A stretch of 64,000 bases of DNA from JALZVT01 sp039029135. Lineage in GTDB: Bacteria; Pseudomonadota; Gammaproteobacteria; Pseudomonadales; Azotimanducaceae. The stretch covers positions 62,001-126,000 of the forward strand of contig JBCCGT010000006.1 in assembly GCA_039029135.1 (NCBI GenBank), given 5' to 3'. The first letter of the stretch is position 1; every line of letters starts with the position of its first letter. The translations under genes and the position numbers were made by a program. Shown piece after piece: positions 8,446 to 15,736 of the stretch. The notes under the pieces were generated by a model. That model was not told the origin of the DNA, did not search any database, and saw nothing but the letters and a program-made list of their open reading frames with translations.

Positions 8446-8700
8446 GCCTGTTCCTAGTCGTTCGTGTTGTGCAGCGGCTTGCGCCGTCGGGGGCCACAGT
8501 CGTTGCAACGGGGTTGGGCGGCGCCCGCAATCGCGCGGCTGCACGCGCCCGCCCTTGCCGCGCACGTCCCGACAAAGATAATACCGTGCGCGTCCGAGGA
8601 ATACCGCATCCCCGAACCGAGGATCGCGGCCGCTAGATCGAGCGCGCTGCAACGCAAGGGCTGCACGCGACGCTGCGATCGCGGCTAGCAGGAGACCGAG

Positions 8701-8967
8701 ATGAATCAGACGCCCCTCGATGAGCTCATGGCCCGCCTGCGCGGTGGGCTGGACGAACTGCTGGGACAGACCGGGCCGCAGGGCCTGCCGGCGGATGCGC
8801 TGCAACGCCTCGAGGCGCGGTTCGCCCCGCTGGTGGACGCAGCGCTCGCGCCCTTCCAGGTGCTGCGGCGGGAGGAGTTCGACGGCCACATCGCGCAGCT
8901 CGAACGGCTGGAGGCGGAGGTATCGCGACTGCAGGATCGCGTCGCCGAGCTGGAGACGCGCGACTAG
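8701..8967 (+). CDS. ubiK: ubiquinone biosynthesis accessory factor UbiK
   Basis: The 88-residue protein matches the BMFP/YqiC family renamed UbiK, which helps assemble the cytosolic UbiJ-containing ubiquinone synthesis complex. It has an amphipathic N-terminal helix with LDELMARLRGGL and a C-terminal coiled coil rich in Glu, Leu and Arg, with the typical VLRREEFD motif near residue 56. An AGGAGA motif lies seven bases before the ATG. It is divergent from the P-II gene and precedes comM by 108 bp, an order I recall from Pseudomonas. Confidence 0.9.
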   Translation: MNQTPLDELMARLRGGLDELLGQTGPQGLPADALQRLEARFAPLVDAALAPFQVLRREEFDGHIAQLERLEAEVSRLQDRVAELETRD

Positions 8968-9075
8968 CTGCACGTCGAACGGGCAATCGCCCACGCGAAT
9001 CGTCGTCAACGGCCCAACGCTCGCGGCGGCGCCGACCCACGGCCAGCGCGCGCGCGAACGGGCAGGCTGACGCCC

Positions 9076-10671
9076 ATGTCTACCGCCCTGATCATGAGCC
9101 GCGGCGAATCCGGTCTGGACGCGCCGCCTGTGCGCGTCGAGGTGCATCTGCCCTCCGGGCTACCCGGCTTCGGGCTAAGTGGACTCAACGCGCCAGCCGC
9201 CCGGGATCGGGTGAAAAGCGCCATCGAAAACAGCGGCTTCGACTATCCGAACTGCCGCGTGAGCGTCAACCTGGGCCCGGCCGAGCTGCGCAAGCAGGGC
9301 TGCCGCTACGATCTTGCGATCGCCGCCGGCATCCTCGTCGCCAGCGCTCAGCTGCCCGCCGAGCTGTTTGAGCGCTGGGATCTGCTGGGCGAGCTTTCGC
9401 TGCTGGGCGACGTGCGCGGCATTCGCGGCGTGCTGAGCGCGGCCCGGGCGGCGGCCAGCGAGGATCGCGCGCTGCTCGCGCCCGCCGGCAATCGGGACGA
9501 GCTCGCCGCCCAGCAGCAGCGGGAGGACGCAGCGCCTGCGGCGACCGGCGGCTTGCCGATTTCCGCGCCAGAGCGGCGCCTGATCCGCCACCTGAGCGAC
9601 CTGCGGCGACTGCCCGGCCTGCCCAGACTGCGGGCCGCGGCGCCCGTCGCGAAGCAGCCAGAAGCCCACCCGCTGCGCGCGGTGATCGGTCAGCAGGTTC
9701 CCAAGCGGGCGCTGTGCATCGCCGCGGCCGGCGGCCATCATCTGCTGATGGAGGGTCCACCCGGCGCGGGCAAGACGATGCTCGCCGAGCGCCTGCAGAG
9801 ACTGTTGCCACCACCCGCACCGGACCAGCTCGCCCTGGGTGCAGAGATCCATTCACTGTGCGGTCTGCCGCCGCCGGACGGCAGCCCGTTTCGCGCGCCC
9901 CATCACAGCGCCAGCGCGGCGGCTCTGGCCGGCGGGGGCAACCCGCCCACGCCCGGCGAGGTGAGCCTCGCCCATGCCGGCGTACTGTTTCTCGACGAGC
10001 TGCCGGAGTTTCGGCGCGACGCGCTGGAGACGCTGCGAGAGCCGCTCGAAGCCGGGACGGTGCGGCTGAGCCGCAGCGGCGCCAGCGCCACCTATCCCGC
10101 TAGCTTTCAGCTAGTCGCAGCGATGAATCCCTGTCCCGCGGGACTTGTCTGCCGGCCCGCCGACTGCCGCTGTACGCCAGACCAGGCGCGCCGCTATCGA
10201 CAGCGCATTTCGGCGCCGCTGCTGGATCGCATCGACCTGCACCTGAGCGTAGAGGCCGTGCCGCTCGAGGACCTGTTGGCCGGTACCGCGCCAGCGACGG
10301 CGCCAGACGAATCTAGGGCGGGCAGGCCCGAAGCGGAGCGGCCCGACGTATCCGCGCACACTGACGCCAAACACCCCGACTCTGCACTACCGGAGGTAGA
10401 GGACATTGCGGCGGCGCGCGCCGCCGCCGTAGCGCTGCGCGGCGTGCCGAACGCGGCCCTGCGTTCCGACCGAGCGAGTGCAGCGCTCGCCGTCGACGGG
10501 CCTGGCGCCCGGCTGCTAGAGCGTGCGGTAGCGCGTCTGCGGTTTTCGGCCCGCGGCTATTTTCGGGTACTGCGCGTCGCGCGCACGATCATGGATCTGT
10601 CCGGCGCGCCGGAGCAGGCGATCGACGCCAAAGCGATCGCTGAAGCGCTGAGCTATCGACCGCGGGGATGA
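9076..10671 (+). CDS. comM: ComM/YifB AAA+ ATPase
   Basis: ComM is a hexameric helicase that drives branch migration during integration of incoming DNA. The 531-residue protein has an N-terminal Lon-like substrate domain (about 1-170, with LPGFGLSGL and the family motif VNLGPAELRKQG), an AAA+ Mg-chelatase-like core with Walker A GPPGAGKTM near residue 230 and Walker B VLFLDELPEF near 305, and the C-terminal Mg-chelatase domain (about 440-530). It is somewhat longer than the usual 500 residues because of a linker around 405-440. The start ATG at 9076 gives the standard MSTALIMSRGESGLDA N-terminus. Its presence hints at natural competence, but no other competence genes are visible here. Confidence 0.93.
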   Translation: MSTALIMSRGESGLDAPPVRVEVHLPSGLPGFGLSGLNAPAARDRVKSAIENSGFDYPNCRVSVNLGPAELRKQGCRYDLAIAAGILVASAQLPAELFERWDLLGELSLLGDVRGIRGVLSAARAAASEDRALLAPAGNRDELAAQQQREDAAPAATGGLPISAPERRLIRHLSDLRRLPGLPRLRAAAPVAKQPEAHPLRAVIGQQVPKRALCIAAAGGHHLLMEGPPGAGKTMLAERLQRLLPPPAPDQLALGAEIHSLCGLPPPDGSPFRAPHHSASAAALAGGGNPPTPGEVSLAHAGVLFLDELPEFRRDALETLREPLEAGTVRLSRSGASATYPASFQLVAAMNPCPAGLVCRPADCRCTPDQARRYRQRISAPLLDRIDLHLSVEAVPLEDLLAGTAPATAPDESRAGRPEAERPDVSAHTDAKHPDSALPEVEDIAAARAAAVALRGVPNAALRSDRASAALAVDGPGARLLERAVARLRFSARGYFRVLRVARTIMDLSGAPEQAIDAKAIAEALSYRPRG

Positions 10672-10753
10672 TCACCGACGGATCGCTGGGGAGATTGGCG
10701 AGAACTGGGCGGCGCTGCGGGTGGCGGAAAGTCGCCGCAGCGCCGAGTTCGAG

Positions 10754-11170
10754 CTACTGAACGTCGGCCAACATATAGTCGAGCACCGCGCGCAGCTCAT
10801 CGTCGCTGCAGTCCATGCAGGTGCCCTTGGCCGGCATCGCGCCGATACCGTTGAGCAGGCTGCCCCACAGCGCGTCCATGCCCTTGCCGACCCGCGGCGC
10901 CCAGGTGGACGCGTCACCCAGCACGGGCGCGTCGCCCACGCCCGTGGTGTGGCAGGCGAAGCAAGCGGTGTCGTAGACATCCTTGCCGGTTCGTGGGCCG
11001 GCGGCCACCGCAGCGACGCCGCAATCGTCGCCGGCGCGGCACAGCGAGCCCAGCGGAGCCAGGCGCGCGCGGACCTCATCGTCGGTCCCAGGCGGCACCG
11101 CGAGCGCCGTCGCGACACCGAACGCGGCCACAAATAGACAGACCAATTGCTGAGTTCTGCTCCGTAACAT
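10754..11170 (-). CDS. cytochrome c5
   Basis: This is a small monoheme cytochrome c with a signal peptide, for export to the periplasm. From the ATG at 11170 it is 138 residues: a basic start MLRSRTQQ, a hydrophobic stretch to about residue 23, then a single heme site CFACH near residue 72. The C-terminal motif GTCMDCSDDELRAVLDYML, with two further Cys, is typical of cytochrome c5. The axial Met is probably the one in IGAMPAKG. A TTG at 11203 in frame would lengthen the n-region. It probably passes electrons to the terminal oxidase. Transcription converges with comM. Confidence 0.88.
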   Translation of the reverse strand: MLRSRTQQLVCLFVAAFGVATALAVPPGTDDEVRARLAPLGSLCRAGDDCGVAAVAAGPRTGKDVYDTACFACHTTGVGDAPVLGDASTWAPRVGKGMDALWGSLLNGIGAMPAKGTCMDCSDDELRAVLDYMLADVQ

Positions 11171-11520
11171 CCCTTCAAACACCTGTTTCGTTCGCGCTGT
11201 CAACTAAGCTAATATGCGCCGGCGGCGCTCGTGTAATTATGCACGAAAACCCAAACGGGGTGAAAATAATCCACGCTAACGCGTTGATACTACAATCAAT
11301 TTTGTCTCAATATTGATCGTAAATTGCGTGTCATTTCGGCCCGCATCCCGCCCCGGAGAGGGGATTTTCCTGCACTATTCCCGGGCGTTTGGCGACATTC
11401 AGACGCACGCGACCGGGGACCATCGTTTCAGAAACAGTGTAGGTCCCTGACCGCCAGAAACTTTGAATTGATGAGCAACTTTCGAGCAACAGACCAGCTT
11501 ATTACGAGCAAGGATAGAAC
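11171..11520. other. intergenic region between divergent genes
   Basis: About 350 bp separate the divergent cytochrome c5 gene and the repeat-protein gene. Part of it (11220-11330) is clearly AT-richer than its surroundings. TTGATA at about 11284 and TCAATA 17 bases downstream could form a plus-strand promoter, but this is a weak match. I see no ORF with family support, no tRNA and no strong hairpin here. Confidence 0.4.
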
Positions 11521-12939
11521 ATGACCACTCAGCCTCTCGCGCGAAGCGCGCGCAAACCCGGCCTGCGCTGGGCAGCGGCCGGTTTCGGCCTCGCCCTGGC
11601 CATGCCCGCAGCGGCGATCGATGACAACACCGACACCCTTCCGGACGCGAATCCGGGCGAGTGCTACGCGAAGGTCATGGTTCCCGCCAACTATCGTGAC
11701 GAGACCACGACGGTCGTCGTCAAGGAAGCCGCGGAAAAAGTAGAGATCATTCCCGCCAAGTACGAAATGGCCGAGGAACGCGTCCTGGTCGCCGAAGCAT
11801 CGACCAAGCTGGTTCCCGTGCCCGCCGTCTGGGGTGACGAAAAGCAGGTCTACGAGATCAGCCCGGCAACGACGAACTGGGTTGCCGGCAGCCTCAAGTC
11901 CAACGTCCGAGTTAACCCGGTGGTGCTGCGCGCGGCAACCGACGGCGGCGTGGATCTGACTGGCGCCGAGCCGGGCCGCTGCTATCACGAGCACTACCAG
12001 GCGCCGAAGTTCGAAGACAAGGTCGAGCGCGTGCTGGTCGCCCAGGCGTCCGAGGAAGTGAAGGTCGTCCCGGCCAAGTACGACCTGGTCGAAGAGCGCG
12101 TGCTGGTGAAGCCTGCGTCGAAGAAGCTGGTCGAAGTACCCGCCGTCTACGAGACCGTGGAAGAGCGCGTTCTGGTTGAGCCGGCGAAGTCCGAATGGAA
12201 GCAGGGCCGCGGCCTGATCGAGAAGATCGACGGCAGCACCGGCGAGATCATGTGTCTGATCGAGGTGCCCGCGAAGTACAAGACCGTGAAGAAGCGCGTC
12301 GTGAAAACCCCTGCGAGCACCAAGGTCGTCGAGATTCCGGCCGAGTATCAGAACATCAAGGTGCGCAAGCTGGTCAGCGATTCGAAGGAAGTTCGCAACT
12401 CGATCCCGGCCAAGTACCAGGAAGTCGCAAAGCGCGTGAAAGTATCCGACGCGAAATACGTGTGGCATCCGGTTGAAACGCCCGGGGAATGGGGACCCAA
12501 GACCGGCAACGTGATCTGCAAGAAAGACGTTGCGGCCAAGACGAAGACCGTCGTCCGCAAGGTCGTGAAGACGCCCGCGTCGTTCCAGAAAGTCAGCGTT
12601 CCCGCCAAGTACGAAGTGAAGAAGGTTCGCAAGCTGGTCGCGGATGCGAGAGAAGTTCGCACCAAGATTCCGGAAGAAACCAACACCGTCACCAAGCGTG
12701 TGAAGGTCTCCAACGCCCGCCTGGAGTGGCGTTCGGTCCTGTGCGAAACCAACATGAGCACGGACGTTATCGCCAACGTTCAAGGTGCCCTGCAGAAAGC
12801 GGGCTTCGATCCGGGTCCGGCTGACGGTCTCATCGGTCGCAAGACGCTGCTCGCCATCGACGCCTATCAGCGTCGCGAGGGTCTCGCGACGGGCGGCCTG
12901 ACGATGGCCACGCTGAAGGCGCTCGGCATCAGCATCTAG
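11521..12939 (+). CDS. secreted repeat protein with C-terminal peptidoglycan-binding domain
   Basis: The 472-residue protein starts with a signal peptide (hydrophobic 18-32, ending MPAAA). Four modules follow, marked by Cys residues near positions 48, 154, 245 and 333, with a fifth Cys near 408. Modules are built of short units such as VPAKY-x-x-V-x-x-RVLV-x-PAS and IPAEY-x-x-VKVRKLV, rich in Lys, Val and Glu. Residues 243-325 and 331-405 are near copies. The end (about 415-470) is a PG_binding_1 domain (VQGALQKAGFDPGPADGLIG). It probably sits in the periplasm on the cell wall. No enzymatic domain is visible. SD AAGGAT precedes the ATG, and a strong terminator follows. I recall similar proteins annotated only as peptidoglycan-binding. 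Confidence 0.82.
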   Translation: MTTQPLARSARKPGLRWAAAGFGLALAMPAAAIDDNTDTLPDANPGECYAKVMVPANYRDETTTVVVKEAAEKVEIIPAKYEMAEERVLVAEASTKLVPVPAVWGDEKQVYEISPATTNWVAGSLKSNVRVNPVVLRAATDGGVDLTGAEPGRCYHEHYQAPKFEDKVERVLVAQASEEVKVVPAKYDLVEERVLVKPASKKLVEVPAVYETVEERVLVEPAKSEWKQGRGLIEKIDGSTGEIMCLIEVPAKYKTVKKRVVKTPASTKVVEIPAEYQNIKVRKLVSDSKEVRNSIPAKYQEVAKRVKVSDAKYVWHPVETPGEWGPKTGNVICKKDVAAKTKTVVRKVVKTPASFQKVSVPAKYEVKKVRKLVADAREVRTKIPEETNTVTKRVKVSNARLEWRSVLCETNMSTDVIANVQGALQKAGFDPGPADGLIGRKTLLAIDAYQRREGLATGGLTMATLKALGISI

Positions 12940-12952
12940 GTGCGACGATAGA

Positions 12953-12978
12953 GCGAACGGTCGGCGACGACCGTTCGC
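12953..12978. other. 11-bp perfect hairpin with GNRA loop
   Basis: GCGAACGGTCG (12953-12963) pairs perfectly with 12968-12978 around the tetraloop GCGA. It lies 14 bases after the stop of the repeat-protein gene and just before the intrinsic terminator, so the transcript should end in two consecutive hairpins. A role as a 3'-end stabiliser is likely. Confidence 0.7.
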
Positions 12979-12989
12979 TTACGCACACG

Positions 12990-13015
12990 AAGCCCGCCCT
13001 GCGCGGGCTTTTTTT
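12990..13015 (+). terminator. intrinsic terminator of the repeat-protein gene
   Basis: An 8-bp stem AAGCCCGC / GCGGGCTT (12990-12997 and 13003-13010) with a five-base loop runs into a seven-T tract (13009-13015). This is the strongest intrinsic terminator in the window. Confidence 0.9.
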
Positions 13016-13090
13016 CGTCCCGAGATTTTCTTCGATTCGACTTCGGCGCAGTTCGCCCGAAAGATACGTCCAGGCCACGGGATTGAGCAG

Positions 13091-13552
13091 ATGACACCGG
13101 CAATCGATGCGCTGCGCGCGGCACGCGTCGAATTCAGGATCCACAGCTATACCGTCGCCGGCGACGACTGGGCGCAGGACGCGGCCCAGGCCTTGGCGCT
13201 GGCGCCCGAGCGCGTCTTCAAGACGCTGTTAGCCGCCGTCGGATCAGAGCTGGTCGTGGCCCTGGTGCCGGCCAACGCAACGCTCGCGCTGAAGGCGCTG
13301 GCGAGCGCCGCCGGCGGCAAGCGTGCCCTGATGGCCGACCCGGAGCGCGCGGAGCGCAGCAGCGGTTATTTACGCGGCGGCATCAGCCCGTTCGGACAGC
13401 GACGCCAACTGCGGACCTTTGCGGATCGCTCGATCGGCGACCACGACAGCGTGTTTCTGTCTGCGGGCAGGCGTGGCCTCGAGGTCGAGCTCGCGCCCGA
13501 CGAGGTCATTCGCGTGTGCGAGGCACAGCTCGCCGCGCTGGCGCGGTTCTAA
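13091..13552 (+). CDS. ybaK: YbaK-type aminoacyl-tRNA deacylase
   Basis: YbaK hydrolyses mischarged Cys-tRNA(Pro), a trans-editing activity in the cytosol. The 153-residue product has the YbaK/EbsC fold pattern: RIHSYTV at the start, a conserved Lys in ERVFKTLLA near residue 40, the strand LVVALVPAN, and the loop GGISPFGQ near residue 98. Length is normal. The start at 13091 is chosen as the first ATG, with only a weak GGGA upstream. It stands alone after the terminator and converges with the nucleotidyltransferase gene. Confidence 0.88.
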   Translation: MTPAIDALRAARVEFRIHSYTVAGDDWAQDAAQALALAPERVFKTLLAAVGSELVVALVPANATLALKALASAAGGKRALMADPERAERSSGYLRGGISPFGQRRQLRTFADRSIGDHDSVFLSAGRRGLEVELAPDEVIRVCEAQLAALARF

Positions 13553-13586
13553 CGCCCGTCGGCTTGGGCGGACTGGGGCTGCTCCG

Positions 13587-14360
13587 TCACTCCCAGGACT
13601 GCTCGCGCGCACGGGCGAGCGCCGCCGGCGTACCGGCGTCCAGTGCCGGTTCCGGCGACACGATGCGACCGCGGACGTCGAGCCCTGCGGCTTGCGCCGC
13701 CAGCACCACGTCGCCAATGAAGGCCTCTCGTCCGAGCCCGCGGCCGTCACCCAGCTCCGTTGCAAAGTCGTGGAGAAAGTCGGTGAAGCGCGGTCGCCAG
13801 ACCGCGAGCATCCAGGTGTGGGTGAGCTCCGCGCCCGTCGCCGACTTGATGCGAATCTCGTCGACGGCGCCGTCGTCGCCGAGCCGGACCATGTCGCAGT
13901 GCTCTGGCGCTAGCGCCGGAAACAGGCCCAGCACCACATCCGCATCGCCCCCCAAGAGCTGCTCGAGCAACTGTTCGTAACCGCGGCAGGGCCGATAGAG
14001 GATGTCGGGAAAGCTGAGCGCGCAGACGCGGCCGCTGAGTGCCGCGTAGGCGGCGTCGAGAGACGCCACCGGGCTCGGCGAGTTCTCGATCCAGGTGTAG
14101 TCGAGCCGCACGCCGGCGACGGACGTACCAAAGGTCGACGGTATATCGGTCTTGATGGGATCGACGATGACCTGGCAGCGCTGAATTCCCGCGCGCGCCA
14201 TGTGGGCGAAGGCATAGCTGCCGAGTACGCGCTCGGCGGGCATGCCGAGATTCGCAATCGGCACGACCTCTTTGCTGCTGTCCGCACCCAGTCGGCTGCC
14301 CCGACCGGCCATAGGCGCGATGCCGATCACATCGCTCGCGCCGCGAGGCGGCGCGTTCAC
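13587..14360 (-). CDS. sugar-nucleotidyltransferase-like protein
   Basis: The 257-residue protein starts with a nucleotidyltransferase signature, APMAGRGSRLGADSSKEVVPI (residues 16-35), which resembles the G-x-G-x-R-L...K-x-x-x-P loop of RmlA-type enzymes. Later motifs fit the family: a strand ending in LSFPDILYRP near 115 (metal-binding Asp position) and DADVVLGLFPA near 140. Substrate cannot be read from sequence. The start is GTG and overlaps the stop of the upstream pseudo-ALDH gene as GTGA, so it is the third gene of a coupled operon (aminotransferase, ALDH-like, NTase). That suggests amino-sugar or nucleotide-linked metabolite chemistry, but this is inference. Confidence 0.72.
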   Translation of the reverse strand: MNAPPRGASDVIGIAPMAGRGSRLGADSSKEVVPIANLGMPAERVLGSYAFAHMARAGIQRCQVIVDPIKTDIPSTFGTSVAGVRLDYTWIENSPSPVASLDAAYAALSGRVCALSFPDILYRPCRGYEQLLEQLLGGDADVVLGLFPALAPEHCDMVRLGDDGAVDEIRIKSATGAELTHTWMLAVWRPRFTDFLHDFATELGDGRGLGREAFIGDVVLAAQAAGLDVRGRIVSPEPALDAGTPAALARAREQSWE

Positions 14361-15736
14361 GCGAGCGACGCCGCCGGCTGCGTGCCGCGCAAGGATCGAG
14401 CCACCGTCAGCGCACGCACCCGGCCAGCCAGATCCACGGGACCGAGCGCGCTGCGACGCAGGGCCGCGCTCGGCTGCCAGCGATGCAGTAGCGCGGCCTG
14501 GTCAACCAACAGCGTCGGCGCGTCGAGCCACTCGGCTACCACGTCCGCGCGAGCGGCGCCGATCAGCCCGGCGTGAGTCGCGAACGGCAGCCCGTTGGCG
14601 CGATGACAGGCCGCCTCAAGATCGTCATAGGGATGCACCACGATCAGCCTGCCCAGCGGCGCGGCGGCGGAGGTGCCGGGGTCGAACAGGACGCTGCCAT
14701 CCCCATCGGCCGGCGCGCGCCGCGCATCACCGGCAAGCAGTTCGTCGCGAAAGACCCGCAGCGCGTCGCGCGCGCCGGGGTCGTTGTGAACGCCGACGTC
14801 GGTGTCCGGCTCGGCGGGATCGCCGCGCCTGAGTTCCAGCGCGCGCGCGCCGAGCGCCGCCGCAAAGTCCGCGGCGTCGTGCTGCGGCACGAACACACGA
14901 CGCCAGGCCGAGCGATCATGGGCCGCCCGCGCGAAGCCGGCGCCCAGCGCGACGTCCAGCGCGAGCTGCTGATCGGCGTCGGAGGCGACGATCAGCGGCG
15001 GGCTGCCAGCGTGCAGCAACAGGGCGCCGGTGCCGGGCCCGAGTGCGGCGCGCCACGCCCAGCCCTGATCGCTGTCGCCGTGATAGATCAGCGTGCCGAC
15101 GCGCGCGTCGAGCGCGAGTGCGCGCAGGGTGTCGGCTTCCGGTATGACCAGCGCCTGCGCCCAGCCATAGCGCAGGCCGGCGCGTTCCATAAACTCGACC
15201 AGCCGCAGCGCCGACAGCGGCGCGTTCGGGTGTGCCGCCACGATCACCGGCGCACCGGCCGCCAGGGCGGTCAGCAACACGCGGGCGGGTCCCGCGAGCG
15301 GTCGCACGTGATCGGCGATAAACACAAGCGTGCCGGCGGCGGTCGCGCCGTCCAGCGCCGTCAGCGCCGCCCGCGCGGTGGCCGCGTCTTCGCGTATCAG
15401 CGCGATTTCCTCGTGACTCATCCACAGCGGTTGGCCGCACTCGTGACTCGCCCCTGCCGCGAGCCGGTCGGCCCACTCGTCGATCAGCGCGACGAAGCCG
15501 TCGATGATCGCGAGGCGCTCGTCTGCACTCGGCCAGCGGCTGCGGCCGCGAAACAGGGTGAACGCGGTGAAGAGCGCGTCGTTGACGTGACGCTCGTCGG
15601 CCACGTCCACCTGCGCGAGCGGCTCACGATCGAAGGGCGCCAGCACGTTCAGCCGGCGCCGCGTGCGCGCGTCGGATGCGGCCCATACGGGCCACGCCGA
15701 GCGCAGCGGATCGAATTCCGGCGCGAGTCCGGTCAA
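14357..15736 (-). CDS. degenerate aldehyde dehydrogenase-like protein (probable pseudoenzyme)
   Basis: The 459-residue protein aligns along its length with the ALDH superfamily: an N-terminal PFDREPLAQV, a central SPPLIVASDAD, a GDPAEPDTDVG motif and a C-terminal HPYDDLEAACHRANGLPF. Both catalytic residues appear lost. The general-base Glu of the ELGGKSP motif is Leu or His here (LLLHAGSPP), and the nucleophilic Cys of the NAGQ-x-C motif aligns with Arg in FARAAHDRSAWRRVFV. The reading frame is intact, so this is not simple decay. It starts with TTG overlapping the stop of the aminotransferase gene (TTGA) and overlaps the NTase gene by GTGA. A structural or regulatory role with the aminotransferase is possible. 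Confidence 0.78.
   Translation of the reverse strand: MTGLAPEFDPLRSAWPVWAASDARTRRRLNVLAPFDREPLAQVDVADERHVNDALFTAFTLFRGRSRWPSADERLAIIDGFVALIDEWADRLAAGASHECGQPLWMSHEEIALIREDAATARAALTALDGATAAGTLVFIADHVRPLAGPARVLLTALAAGAPVIVAAHPNAPLSALRLVEFMERAGLRYGWAQALVIPEADTLRALALDARVGTLIYHGDSDQGWAWRAALGPGTGALLLHAGSPPLIVASDADQQLALDVALGAGFARAAHDRSAWRRVFVPQHDAADFAAALGARALELRRGDPAEPDTDVGVHNDPGARDALRVFRDELLAGDARRAPADGDGSVLFDPGTSAAAPLGRLIVVHPYDDLEAACHRANGLPFATHAGLIGAARADVVAEWLDAPTLLVDQAALLHRWQPSAALRRSALGPVDLAGRVRALTVARSLRGTQPAASLA

Noticed and set aside
8446..8700. A possible sigma54 promoter for the P-II gene
   Set aside because: I looked for GG and GC at -24/-12 spacing; partial matches such as GTTGCA occur but none has both elements at the right distance.
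11428..12783. A 451-residue minus-strand ORF opposite the repeat protein
   Set aside because: Its apparent repeats mirror those of the plus-strand gene, which has a signal peptide, domain match and terminator.
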